Shown: positions 24,168 to 34,701, counted from the stretch's first letter. The stretch is DNA of 64,000 nt from JAWVYT01 sp046483065 (GCA_046483065.1 JAWODW010000022.1:10200-74199), one strand, 5' to 3'. The notes: generated by a model not told the origin, from the letters alone. Numbers and translations are program-made.

Positions 24168-25295
24168 ATGATGTTTCCTGATTCCCCCCCCGGCTACCTG
24201 CTCCTGGAAGACGGCCGCGCGTTCGACGGCGTGCTGGTCGGCGCTGGTGGCGTGGGCCTGGGCGAGGTGGTGTTCAACACGTCGATGACCGGGTACCAGG
24301 AGATCCTGACGGATCCGTCGTACGCCGGGCAGATCGTCACGATGACGGCCCCCCAGATCGGGAACTACGGGGTGAACCCGGAGGACGAGGAGTCGGATCA
24401 TCCCCGGGTGGCGGGGTTCGTCATGCGGGAGCTTGCGCCCGTGGCCACGGGCTGGCGGGCCACCGAGTCGCTGTCTGCGTACCTGCGGCGGACGGGCATC
24501 GTGGCACTCTCGGAAGTGGATACCCGGGCGCTTACCCGCCATATCCGGTCGGCGGGCGCCATGCGGGCGGCCATCGCGTCCCGGGACGTGGCGGAGGCGG
24601 AGCTCCGAGAACGACTGGAGCGGCACCCGTCCATGGAGGGGCTCGACCTGACCGGGCAGGTCTCCACCGCCGAGGCCTACGAGGTGGGGGCGGTGGGCGA
24701 CGAGCGGTTCTTCGTGGTGGCCTACGACTTCGGCATCAAGGGCCACTCGCCGAAGCTTCTGGCCGAGCGCGGCTGCAGGGTCCGGACCGTACCTCGGAGC
24801 ACGTCGCCGGAAGAGGTGCTGGAGTCGGGCCTCGACGGGCTGTTCATCTCCAACGGTCCCGGCGACCCGGAAGCCGTGGCCCACGCCCTGGAGACGATCC
24901 GGGGCGCCGCCGACCGCGGGATTCCGGTCTTTGGCATCTGCCTCGGGCATCAGCTCGTGGCCCGGGCCTTCGGTGGCACCACGTACAAGCTCCTCTACGG
25001 GCACCGGGGCGGGAACCACCCCGTGCGGCGGCTCCGCGATGGCGCGGTGGAGATCACCGCTCAGAACCACGGGTTCGCGGTGCGGGAAGACGATGAGGGC
25101 GGGGTGGAGGGCGCACCGTCGCTCCGGATCACCCATGTGAATCTGAACGATCAGACGGTGGAAGGGCTGGAGCACCGGGATCTGCCGATCTTCAGCGTGC
25201 AGTACCATCCGGAGGCCGCCCCCGGCCCCCACGACTCCCGCTACCTCTTCGACCGATTCGTGTCGGAAATGGTGCAAGTCCGAGGACAGACTTGA
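24168..25295 (+). CDS. carA: Carbamoyl-phosphate synthase small (glutaminase) subunit
   Basis: Releases ammonia from glutamine for the large subunit, which makes carbamoyl phosphate for pyrimidines and arginine. The 375-residue protein has the N-terminal domain (GYLLLEDGRAFDG, FNTSMTGYQEILTDPSYAGQ) and a class I glutaminase domain with the nucleophile in FGICLGHQL (about C258) and the partner His and Glu in QYHPEAAPGPHD. Start is ATG 24168 or the adjacent ATG 24171. The frame is open through the upstream tandem repeats. The large subunit gene carB is not in the window, so the two subunits are encoded apart. Confidence 0.95.
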   Translation: MMFPDSPPGYLLLEDGRAFDGVLVGAGGVGLGEVVFNTSMTGYQEILTDPSYAGQIVTMTAPQIGNYGVNPEDEESDHPRVAGFVMRELAPVATGWRATESLSAYLRRTGIVALSEVDTRALTRHIRSAGAMRAAIASRDVAEAELRERLERHPSMEGLDLTGQVSTAEAYEVGAVGDERFFVVAYDFGIKGHSPKLLAERGCRVRTVPRSTSPEEVLESGLDGLFISNGPGDPEAVAHALETIRGAADRGIPVFGICLGHQLVARAFGGTTYKLLYGHRGGNHPVRRLRDGAVEITAQNHGFAVREDDEGGVEGAPSLRITHVNLNDQTVEGLEHRDLPIFSVQYHPEAAPGPHDSRYLFDRFVSEMVQVRGQT

Positions 25296-25321
25296 CTTGC
25301 GCGACTTTGGCGCATTAAGGT
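25292..25321 (+). promoter_or_regulatory. Possible promoter for sppA
   Basis: TTGACT (25292-25297) starts inside the carA stop region and is followed after 18 bases by TAAGGT (25316-25321). The -35 is strong and the -10 weak. It lies about 50 bases before the sppA start. Confidence 0.35.
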
Positions 25322-25370
25322 ACCCTTCGCGTTGCACCGGACCTAACTACAGACTACACGGGGATTTGGC

Positions 25371-26279
25371 GTGTCTCGCCGTTCTCTAGTCACGACGCTG
25401 ATCGTGACGCTCATTGCCGTCATGACGCTCGCCGGGCTCGGGCTGGCCCTGTCCGGAGTATCGGGCTCAGCCCCGGGCTTCGCCTTCGGCGACCGGATCG
25501 CGCTGGTGGAAGTCGACGGCGTCATAAGCGACGACCGTGCGTTCCTCCGGGACGTGCGACGCCTGCGTCGCGACGGCTCGGTGCGCGGCTGGGTGGTGGC
25601 GATCAACTCGCCGGGCGGCGTCGTGGCACCGTCCCAGAGCATCTACCAGACGCTGGACCGGCTGCGGACGGAGGACGGGCTGCCGGTGGTGGCTTCCATC
25701 GGCTCGGTGGGCGCATCGGGCGGCTACTACGTGGCGCTGGGCGCCGACTCCATCGTGGCGCTCCCCGGCAGCGTGACGGGCTCCATCGGGGTGATCATGG
25801 AGTACCCCAACGTCCAGGAGCTGATGGACAAGGTCGGCGTCCGCATGGAGGTGGTGAAGGCCGGCGAGCAGAAGGACCTGGGCTCGCCGTTCCGGACCAT
25901 GGGCCCGGAGGACCGGGAGATCGTGAACGCCATGATCGGCGATGTTCACGAGCAGTTCATCGAGGCGGTGGCCGCGGGACGGGCGCTGTCCATGGAGGCG
26001 GTCCGGGCGCTTGCGGACGGTAGGGTGCTGTCGGGACGGCAGGCGCTGGAAGCCGGGCTGGTGGACCGCCTGGGGAACCTGGAGGACGCCATCGCGATGG
26101 CGGGCGAGCTCGCGGGCCTGGGTCCCGACCCGCGGCTCGTGCGGCCGCCGGAAGAGCGGCGCAGCTGGCTCATGGACGCTCTCCTGGGGGAGTCGACGGT
26201 CCGGGCGGTTCAGAAGATCGTGACACGCATGGACGGATCACTGGGCGCGTGGCCCACGGTCCAGTACAGACTTCATTGA
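25371..26279 (+). CDS. sppA: Signal peptide peptidase SppA, short form
   Basis: Membrane-anchored serine protease that degrades signal peptides after their removal. The 302-residue protein has an N-terminal membrane segment (about residues 7-29), then the S49 domain with the nucleophile in GSVGASGGYY (about S116) and the general-base lysine in AGEQKDLGSPFR (about K168). This is the half-length SppA found in Bacillus and many other bacteria, not the duplicated 600-residue E. coli form. The GTG start is preceded by GGGGA. An HU-family gene follows after 53 bases. Confidence 0.92.
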   Translation: MSRRSLVTTLIVTLIAVMTLAGLGLALSGVSGSAPGFAFGDRIALVEVDGVISDDRAFLRDVRRLRRDGSVRGWVVAINSPGGVVAPSQSIYQTLDRLRTEDGLPVVASIGSVGASGGYYVALGADSIVALPGSVTGSIGVIMEYPNVQELMDKVGVRMEVVKAGEQKDLGSPFRTMGPEDREIVNAMIGDVHEQFIEAVAAGRALSMEAVRALADGRVLSGRQALEAGLVDRLGNLEDAIAMAGELAGLGPDPRLVRPPEERRSWLMDALLGESTVRAVQKIVTRMDGSLGAWPTVQYRLH

Positions 26280-26332
26280 ATACGACGGGAGAGCGTCCGT
26301 GCTCCCAAGTGACCCTGAAGGACGGAGGCATC

Positions 26333-26641
26333 ATGACGAAAGCGGATCTGGTTGAGCAGGTGGCCGACGCCATCGGACCCGGTATCACCAAGAAGGACTG
26401 CGCGCTGGTGGTGGACGGACTGCTGAACGCCATCAAGCTGGCGATGGCGGAGCACGACAACATCGAGATTCGCGGGTTCGGTACCTTCAAGGTCCGGGAG
26501 CGGAAGGCGCGGGTCGCACGGAACCCCCGGACGGGGGAGCGAGTGGAGGTGCCGGCACGGACGGTACCGGTGTTCAAGCCGTCGAAGGACCTGCGGGAGC
26601 GGGTAGAGGAAGGCGATACCACGGCGATCTCCACGCCGTAG
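26333..26641 (+). CDS. HU/IHF-family DNA-binding protein
   Basis: Histone-like protein that bends and compacts DNA. The 102-residue protein shows the helical N-terminus MTKADLVEQVADAIG and the DNA-binding arm IRGFGTFKVRERKARVARNP followed by RTGERVEVPARTVPVFKPSK. It is slightly longer than E. coli HU (90), with a short acidic tail. HU versus IHF-like cannot be separated by eye; the single copy and unspecialised sequence fit HU. ATG 26333 follows GGAGG at good spacing, so the in-frame codons upstream are excluded. Confidence 0.92.
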   Translation: MTKADLVEQVADAIGPGITKKDCALVVDGLLNAIKLAMAEHDNIEIRGFGTFKVRERKARVARNPRTGERVEVPARTVPVFKPSKDLRERVEEGDTTAISTP

Positions 26642-26664
26642 CACCAGGACACGTCCAGGTTCGG

Positions 26665-26697
26665 GAGCCCTGTCCGGTCGATTGCCGGGCAGGGCTC
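26665..26697 (+). terminator. Strong hairpin after the HU-family gene, without a T-tract
   Basis: A 13-bp stem, gagccctgtccgg (26665-26677) with ccgggcagggctc (26685-26697), has one G-T pair, a 7-base loop, and can extend outward by about three more pairs. It is followed by tcggtatatgg rather than a T-run, so termination would need another mechanism; it could also be a processing or stability structure between the HU and sigma-factor genes. Confidence 0.45.
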
Positions 26698-26756
26698 TCG
26701 GTATATGGGGGAAGCGGTTAACGGATCGGGCGGCCGGGCCGTCTAAAGGGGCGGTG

Positions 26757-27311
26757 ATGACAGAGACAGCGGTGGCCACACACGTGGACGACAAGGGTCT
26801 GGTAGCGAGGGCTCGCACCGGTGAGGCGTCGGCGCTGGACGCGCTGGTGTCGCGTCACCATGGGGCGGTCTATGACGTCGCCTACCGTGTGCTCGGGGAT
26901 CCGGATGCGGCGGCGGACGCCGCTCAGGACGCGTTCGTGAAGGCCATGAATGGACTGGACTCGTTCCGGGGCGACGCGAGCTTCAAGACGTGGCTGTTGA
27001 AGATCGCCGCGAATGTGGCCACGTCGGCGGGCCGGAAAACCACGCGCCGTCGGGAGGTGGCGCTGGACACGGCGCCGGAGCAGGCCGGCGAACTGGGGAG
27101 CCCGGAACGCCAGGCGGTGCTCCGGACCGAGGCCGAACGGGTGAGCCGAGCGCTGGAGGGTCTGCCGGAAAAGCAGCGGTTGGCGGTGACGCTGCGGATC
27201 CACCAGGACCTGAGTCACCGCGAGATCGGCGAGGTCATCGGATCATCGGAGGGTGCGGCACGGGTGAACTACCACCTGGGGATCAAGCGATTGAGGGAGC
27301 TGCTGACATGA
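26757..27311 (+). CDS. ECF-family RNA polymerase sigma factor
   Basis: Alternative sigma factor of the extracytoplasmic-function class. The 184-residue protein has region 2 (VSRHHGAVYDVAYRVLGDPD, AQDAFVKAMNGLDSF, FKTWLLKIAANVA) and region 4 (ALEGLPEKQRLAVTLRIHQD, LSHREIGEVIGSSEGAARVN). ATG 26757 follows AAGGGG; GTG 26754 directly before it is also possible. The stop overlaps the start of a zinc-finger anti-sigma gene, followed by a Spy-like periplasmic protein, so it is probably an envelope-stress sigma factor controlled by that anti-sigma factor. Autoregulation is usual for such pairs but no matching promoter motif was identified. Confidence 0.92.
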   Translation: MTETAVATHVDDKGLVARARTGEASALDALVSRHHGAVYDVAYRVLGDPDAAADAAQDAFVKAMNGLDSFRGDASFKTWLLKIAANVATSAGRKTTRRREVALDTAPEQAGELGSPERQAVLRTEAERVSRALEGLPEKQRLAVTLRIHQDLSHREIGEVIGSSEGAARVNYHLGIKRLRELLT

Positions 27312-27826
27312 ACAGGGGCTGCGAGTTCTATACGGATGCGCTGGTCGAGCTGACCCGAGGCGCGCTGGACACCGACCGCGCGGTGCGGGTGGAGGCCCAT
27401 CTGGCCACGTGCGACGACTGTCGTGGGGCGCTGGACGCGATTCGGGCCGTGCAGGCGGCGCGGGCGCCGGTTCCCGAGGGACTGGAAGCCCGGATCCAGG
27501 CGGCAGTCCGGAAAAGGATCGTGGAGGCTGCGTCGGCGGAAGGCGAGCCGTCCACGATCGACGTGAAGCGTCGTCCCTCATGGAGCGGGTGGCGGGCGTG
27601 GATGCTGCCCGTGGCGGCTGCGGCCGGACTGGCCCTCTGGATCGGTACGAGTGACCTGCTCTCGCCTGTGGGCGACCCCGCGAAGGACGCCGCGGAGGTG
27701 GTGGTGGACGAATACGATCCGTACGGCGCGTGGCCGGCCACCGACGGCGTGGTGGCGGGAGACCTGGTGTTGAGTGAGCTGTCGGTGCAGGAGCTGGAAG
27801 CCCTGCTGGAGGAGATGGAGCGATGA
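27308..27826 (+). CDS. Zinc-finger anti-sigma factor, membrane-anchored
   Basis: Predicted anti-sigma factor for the upstream ECF sigma factor. The 172-residue protein has an N-terminal zinc-binding anti-sigma signature, HLATCDDC (HxxxCxxC, about residues 30-37), then a linker, one membrane segment (MLPVAAAAGLALWIG, near residue 100), and an acidic C-terminal part that would lie in the periplasm and ends in ELSVQELEALLEEM. ATG 27308 overlaps the sigma stop (ATGA), implying coupled synthesis. Release may be by thiol oxidation at the zinc site or by proteolysis; the sequence does not decide. Confidence 0.85.
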   Translation: MNRGCEFYTDALVELTRGALDTDRAVRVEAHLATCDDCRGALDAIRAVQAARAPVPEGLEARIQAAVRKRIVEAASAEGEPSTIDVKRRPSWSGWRAWMLPVAAAAGLALWIGTSDLLSPVGDPAKDAAEVVVDEYDPYGAWPATDGVVAGDLVLSELSVQELEALLEEMER

Positions 27827-28368
27827 GAGCGATAAGAGCGATCGGGGTATTGCTGTTGGCGCTGATGGCGCCGGGGGTCCTGGCGGCCCAGGGGAGAGGG
27901 CCGGACCAGGACCGGCGCGTGGAGCTGGAACGGCAGGTTCGTCACCGTTTCCTGGCCACGGTTGCGGAGCGCCTGGAGCTGACGGACTCGCAGCGGGAGA
28001 AGGTGAGCGAGGTGCTGGCGGAGGGGGCGCAGGCCCGTCGGGAGTTGGCGTTGGAGAGTCACGCGCTGCGGATGGAGCTGATGCAGGCGGTGCGGGACGA
28101 TGCGGCTCCCATGACTCGCTTCGAGAGTATCCTGGAGCGGCTCGAAGCGGTCCGGGCCCGGGAGCGGCAGCTGGAGCAGGAAGAAGAGGCGGAGCTGGCG
28201 GAGGTGCTGAATCCACGGCAGCGGGCTCTGTTCCTGATGATGCGCATGCAGTTCAACGACCGGATCCGGCAGATGCGTGGGATGCGAGGCGACGGGCCGG
28301 GCCCCGGCATGCCGGGCGGCCCCGGGGGACCGGGTGGCCCGGGGGGTGAACGGCTGCCGTTCGTCTGA
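27823..28368 (+). CDS. Spy/CpxP-like periplasmic protein
   Basis: 181-residue exported protein. It has a signal peptide (MRAIRAIGVLLLALMAPGVLAAQ) and then a highly charged helical region of about 110 residues with an LTxxQ-type motif (ERLELTDSQREKVSEVL) and a second copy-like segment (EVLNPRQRALFLMMRMQF). These features fit the Spy/CpxP family of periplasmic chaperones and stress sensors. The last 30 residues are rich in Gly and Pro. It overlaps the anti-sigma stop by ATGA. In other bacteria such proteins sit with ECF or Cpx systems and sense envelope damage or metals; a sensing role here is inference. Confidence 0.75.
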   Translation: MRAIRAIGVLLLALMAPGVLAAQGRGPDQDRRVELERQVRHRFLATVAERLELTDSQREKVSEVLAEGAQARRELALESHALRMELMQAVRDDAAPMTRFESILERLEAVRARERQLEQEEEAELAEVLNPRQRALFLMMRMQFNDRIRQMRGMRGDGPGPGMPGGPGGPGGPGGERLPFV

Positions 28369-28382
28369 GACTCGCCTTGGCC

Positions 28383-28412
28383 TTGAACCTCACCCGGCCC
28401 TCCGGGTATGTT
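28383..28412 (+). promoter_or_regulatory. Sigma-70-type promoter for moaD, predicted leaderless
   Basis: TTGAAC (28383-28388) and TATGTT (28407-28412) are 18 bases apart. Transcription would start about 6-8 bases after the -10, that is at or next to the moaD ATG at 28418. There is no Shine-Dalgarno sequence, consistent with a leaderless mRNA. Confidence 0.55.
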
Positions 28413-28417
28413 CGGAC

Positions 28418-28660
28418 ATGCACATCCGTACCCTTCTGTTCGCGACCTACCGGGAGATGGCCGGCGCCGAGGAGCTGGAGATCCAGCTCCCGGGCGGCGC
28501 CACGGCCGGCGACCTGGTGAGCCATCTGCGGGCCCGGCAGGGGCTGGAACGGCTGCCGGCCGAGCCGGCGCTGGCCGTTAACCAGGTGTACTCGTCACTC
28601 TCCACCCCCCTTTCAGACGGCGATGAAGTAGCCCTCCTCCCGCCGGTGGCGGGCGGGTGA
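28418..28660 (+). CDS. moaD: Molybdopterin synthase small subunit MoaD
   Basis: Ubiquitin-like sulfur carrier for molybdopterin synthesis. The 80-residue protein has MHIRTLLFATYREMAGAEEL at the start, the typical SDGDEVALLPPVAGG ending, and the C-terminal Gly-Gly that is thiocarboxylated. ATG 28418 gives the expected length. It is directly followed by moaE with a GTGA overlap, so the two synthase subunits are made together. Enzymes that activate MoaD (MoeB type) are not in the window. Confidence 0.92.
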   Translation: MHIRTLLFATYREMAGAEELEIQLPGGATAGDLVSHLRARQGLERLPAEPALAVNQVYSSLSTPLSDGDEVALLPPVAGG

Positions 28661-29103
28661 GCGTTGACGCGTGGGTCACCCGGGAGCCGATCCGGCCCCG
28701 GGGGGTGCTCGACCGTGTGGGAGCCCCGGAAGATGGCGTCATCCTCCTGTTCCTCGGAGTGGTCCGTGATCACAACGATGACGCCGCCGTGAGCGGGCTC
28801 CGCTACGACGCGTACGACGAGATGGCTGCGCGCGTGCTGACGGAGATCGCCGGGGAGGCCGCCGAGCGGCTGGGGTCCGACCGGGTAGCCGTAGCGCACC
28901 GAATCGGCGAGCTGGAGGTCGGCGACGTGAGCGTGGCCATCGCCGCATCGAGCCCGCACCGGGCGGAGGCGTTCGACGCCACCCGCTACGTGATCGAGGA
29001 GATCAAGAAGCGACTGCCGGTCTGGAAGAAGGAGCATTACGTGGAGTCGGATTCGAAGTGGCTGGAGGGTACGGTCCCACCCGTGGAGGCGTCCGATGAT
29101 TAG
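28657..29103 (+). CDS. moaE: Molybdopterin synthase catalytic subunit MoaE
   Basis: Large subunit of molybdopterin synthase, which inserts two sulfurs into cyclic pyranopterin. The 148-residue protein has LLFLGVVRDHNDD, LRYDAYDEMA, AHRIGELEVGDVSVAIA, SSPHRAEAFDA and the catalytic lysine region IKKRLPVWKKEHY. GTG 28657 overlaps the moaD stop; the 3' end overlaps moaA by 8 bases. Length is normal for MoaE. Confidence 0.93.
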   Translation: MSVDAWVTREPIRPRGVLDRVGAPEDGVILLFLGVVRDHNDDAAVSGLRYDAYDEMAARVLTEIAGEAAERLGSDRVAVAHRIGELEVGDVSVAIAASSPHRAEAFDATRYVIEEIKKRLPVWKKEHYVESDSKWLEGTVPPVEASDD

Positions 29104-30115
29104 GCCGTCGGTCGGAGCGGGCGACGGGGAGCTGATGCGCGACCAGTTCGGTCGTCGGGTCGAATACCTGCGCATCTCCGTGACAGACAAGTGCAATCTC
29201 CGGTGCGTCTACTGCATGCCCCTGCACGGGCTGCCGTGGCTGAAGCGGAGCGAGCTGCTGAGCTACGAGGAGATCCGTGACATCGTGGCGACCATGGCGC
29301 CCATGGGGCTCAAACGGGTGCGGGTGACTGGCGGCGAGCCGCTGGTCCGCAAGGACCTCCCGACGCTGATCGAGATGCTCGACGGCGTGCCCGGCATCGA
29401 GGATATCGCCCTCTCCACGAACGCCGTCCTGCTGGCTGACATGGCCGAGGAGCTCCGGGACGCGGGCGTCCGGCGGGTCAATGTGTCGCTGGATTCGCTC
29501 CGGCCGGAGCGGGTCGATTCCATCGCCCGCCGGGATGACGCCTTCCGTAAGATCATGGACGGGCTCGCCGCCGCCGAGGCCATGGAGTTCCACCCCATCA
29601 AGATCAACGTGGTGGTGATGCGGGGTCGCAACGACGACGAGATCGAGGACTTCGCCCGCGTCACCCTCGACCGGCCGTGGCACGTCCGGTTCATCGAGGT
29701 CATGCCCGTGGGCCAGAACCTGGACGTTTCGGCCAACGAGTTCGTCCCGGCCCCGGAGATGCTCCGGCGCGTGCAGCGGATCGGGGAGCTGGAGCCGGTG
29801 GAGGGTCCGAAGGGGAACGGTCCCGCCACCTATCACCGGTTCCCGGGAGCGCCCGGGACCGTGGGCGTGATCACACCCATGAGCCACAACTACTGCGAAA
29901 CCTGTAACCGGATGCGGCTGACCGCCGACGGCGACCTTCGGCCGTGCCTCTTCGGTGATATCCACACGAACCTCCGGGATCCGCTCCGGGCCGGTGAACC
30001 GCTGGAACCCCTCATCGAGCGGACCCTCCGGATCAAGCCCGAACGTCACAACCTGGTACAGGGAAGCGACGAAGGCTCGGGCGGCCTGCTGGCCCTCTCC
30101 CAGATCGGCGGCTGA
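29096..30115 (+). CDS. moaA: GTP 3',8-cyclase MoaA (radical SAM)
   Basis: First enzyme of molybdenum cofactor synthesis, rearranging GTP with two 4Fe-4S clusters. The 339-residue protein has the radical-SAM motif CNLRCVYC (CxxxCxxC, near residue 33), VTGGEPLVRKDL, and the second cluster region CETCNRMRLTADGDLRPCLF near residue 265. It ends in Gly-Gly, which is required for MoaA function. It starts inside moaE. MoaC, which completes the conversion, is not here. A heptamer repeat starts right after the stop. Confidence 0.95.
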   Translation: MIRPSVGAGDGELMRDQFGRRVEYLRISVTDKCNLRCVYCMPLHGLPWLKRSELLSYEEIRDIVATMAPMGLKRVRVTGGEPLVRKDLPTLIEMLDGVPGIEDIALSTNAVLLADMAEELRDAGVRRVNVSLDSLRPERVDSIARRDDAFRKIMDGLAAAEAMEFHPIKINVVVMRGRNDDEIEDFARVTLDRPWHVRFIEVMPVGQNLDVSANEFVPAPEMLRRVQRIGELEPVEGPKGNGPATYHRFPGAPGTVGVITPMSHNYCETCNRMRLTADGDLRPCLFGDIHTNLRDPLRAGEPLEPLIERTLRIKPERHNLVQGSDEGSGGLLALSQIGG

Positions 30116-30116
30116 A

Positions 30117-30158
30117 TCAGAGCTAAGATCTGAAATCTAAGATCTGAGACCTCAGCCC
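30117..30158 (+). repeat. Heptanucleotide repeat after moaA
   Basis: Six consecutive 7-base units start two bases after the moaA stop: tcagagc, taagatc, tgaaatc, taagatc, tgagacc, tcagccc. The consensus is T(G/A)A(G/A)A(T/C)C. The same unit type recurs after sdhB (34699) and once after sucC (56957). The remainder of this 281-base gap up to mdh holds the mdh promoter and no gene I can support. Confidence 0.8.
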
Positions 30159-30323
30159 GGCGGAGCACTATCGCGGTGGGTGGCGAGCTTCGCGGCGGCG
30201 ACAGACCCTCCCGGCGTGTCGCAGCTTCGCGATCTTCGAGCTGGAAGGGAGCTATGCCGTGATTTCGACGGTCGTCGCACGCTCACATCCGTGAATCTCC
30301 TCACGGAGCCACGCCGCATTTCG

Positions 30324-30352
30324 TTGACACCCCCTTATCACATTCCTACGTT
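30324..30352 (+). promoter_or_regulatory. Sigma-70-type promoter for mdh-sdhCAB
   Basis: A perfect TTGACA (30324-30329) and TACGTT (30347-30352) are 17 bases apart. The start point would be near 30359, giving a leader of about 38 bases that includes GAGGT before the mdh ATG. The best-matching promoter of the window. Confidence 0.7.
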
Positions 30353-30396
30353 GCCCTCGCTGGGTCCAACTCCACCAATAAACCACCGAGGTAATC

Positions 30397-31323
30397 ATGG
30401 TTGGTAAGATCACGGTTGTCGGTGCAGGCCATGTAGGCGCCACGGCCGCACAGGGTATTGCTCGCAGCCACCTCGCCCGCGAAGTCGTCATGGTCGACAT
30501 CGTCGACGGTATCCCGCAGGGCAAGGGTCTGGACATGTACGAGTCGGCCCCGATCGAAGGGTGGGACACGCGCATTGTCGGCACGAACGGCTACGAGGAG
30601 TCGGCCGGCTCGGAGATCGTGGTGATTACGGCCGGCCTGGCCCGGAAGCCGGGGATGAGCCGGGACGACCTGCTCATGAAGAACACCGAGATCGTGGGTG
30701 ATGTGGCGAAGCAGGTGAAGGAGACGTCGCCCGACGCCATCATCATCATGGTGTCGAATCCGCTGGACATCATGTCGTATGTGGCCAAGGACGCGACGGG
30801 CTTCCCGAAGGAGCGGGTCATCGGCATGGCGGGTGTGCTGGACACGGCCCGGTACCGGACGTTCCTCTCCATGGAGATGGACGTGAGCGTCGAGGACATT
30901 CAGGCGCTGGTGCTGGGCGGCCACGGCGACAGCATGGTGCCGGTGGTCAGCATGACCACGGTGGCCGGGATCCCCATCACTCACTTCATCGACCGGGACC
31001 GTCTCGAAGAGATCATCACACGCACCCGGAAGGGTGGCGGCGAGATCGTGGGCCACCTGAAGGAAGGCAGCGCCTACTATGCGCCCGCCGCGGCCGTGAC
31101 GCAGATGGCCGAGGCGATCGTGCTGGACAAGAAGCGGATCCTGCCGTGCGCCGCGTGGCTGGAAGGCGAGTACGGGCTCGAGGGTCTGTTCCTGGGTGTG
31201 CCGTGCAAGCTCGGGGCGAACGGGCTCGAGGAGGTCATCGAGGTCGAGCTGACGGCCGACGAGCAGGCATCGCTGGAGGCGAGCGCCGACGCCGTCCGCG
31301 AGACGATGAACAAGCTCGGCTAG
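30397..31323 (+). CDS. mdh: Malate dehydrogenase (LDH-like type)
   Basis: Oxidises malate to oxaloacetate with NAD+ in the TCA cycle. The 308-residue protein has the Rossmann motif ITVVGAGHVGATAAQ, the mobile loop with substrate-binding arginines ARKPGMSRDDLL, VSNPLDIMSYVA, and the catalytic histidine in GGHGDSMVP (about H176). The arginine in ARKPG, where lactate dehydrogenase has glutamine, supports malate as substrate. It heads the mdh-sdhC-sdhA-sdhB run, joining two consecutive parts of the TCA cycle. Confidence 0.95.
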   Translation: MVGKITVVGAGHVGATAAQGIARSHLAREVVMVDIVDGIPQGKGLDMYESAPIEGWDTRIVGTNGYEESAGSEIVVITAGLARKPGMSRDDLLMKNTEIVGDVAKQVKETSPDAIIIMVSNPLDIMSYVAKDATGFPKERVIGMAGVLDTARYRTFLSMEMDVSVEDIQALVLGGHGDSMVPVVSMTTVAGIPITHFIDRDRLEEIITRTRKGGGEIVGHLKEGSAYYAPAAAVTQMAEAIVLDKKRILPCAAWLEGEYGLEGLFLGVPCKLGANGLEEVIEVELTADEQASLEASADAVRETMNKLG

Positions 31324-31332
31324 GGGCGCACC

Positions 31333-32015
31333 ATGCCAGACACCCAACATGTGCGGGTGAGGCAGACGTCCATCGGCAGGAAACTGCTGATGGCGTCCGC
31401 CTCGATCCTGCTGTTCCTTTACATTGTGGCCCACCTGGCGGGGAACCTGAAGCTGTTCCTCGGTGCAGACGCATTCAATCATTACGCCGAATGGCTGCGG
31501 GTGATCGGCGAGCCGCTCTTCCCCGAACAGAGCGTGCTCTGGATCGCTCGCGTGGTGCTGCTGGCCGCGCTCTTCATCCACGTGGGGGAGTACATTCTCC
31601 TGTGGCTGCAGAAGCGACGGGCCCGAACCACGCGCTACAAGAAGTACGATCCCCAGGTCTTCAGCTGGATGTCCCGGGCCATGATGTGGGGCGGGATCGC
31701 CATCTTCGCGTTCGTCGCCTTCCACCTGCTGCACCTGACCACGGGGGACGCGCACCCGGACTTCATTGTCGGTGACGCGTACCACAACGTGGTGGCGGGC
31801 TTTCAGTCCGTGCCGGTGGCCGGGATCTACATGGTGGGCGTGATCGCGCTCGGGATGCACCTGTATCACGGGCTCTGGAGCGCACTGCAGACGTTCGGGA
31901 TCAACAATCCCAAATACAACAGCTACCGCAGGCCGGCAGCCGCGATTATCGCAGTCCTGATCACCGTCGGGTACCTGTCGATTCCGCTGGCCGTGCTGAC
32001 GGGGGTGATAAGCTG

Positions 32016-32016
<1 letters not shown>
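31333..32016 (+). CDS. sdhC: Succinate dehydrogenase cytochrome b558 subunit
   Basis: Membrane anchor of complex II. The 227-residue protein has about five hydrophobic segments and several buried histidines suitable for two hemes: AHLAGNL, FIHVGEY, FHLLHL and MHLYHGLW. A single large anchor without a separate sdhD is the B-type arrangement, known from Bacillus, Bacteroidota and epsilonproteobacteria and usually linked to menaquinone. It starts 9 bases after mdh with the sequence ggggcgcacc before ATG, which is repeated exactly before sdhB. Its stop overlaps the sdhA start by one base (TGATG). Confidence 0.92.
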
Positions 32017-33929
<1,913 letters not shown>

Positions 33930-33939
33930 GGGGCGCACC

Positions 33940-34698
<759 letters not shown>

Positions 34699-34701
<3 letters not shown>

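Noticed and set aside
30180..30407. 75-codon frame between moaA and mdh
   Set aside because: It spans the mdh promoter and start codon, with no recognisable motif or ribosome-binding site.
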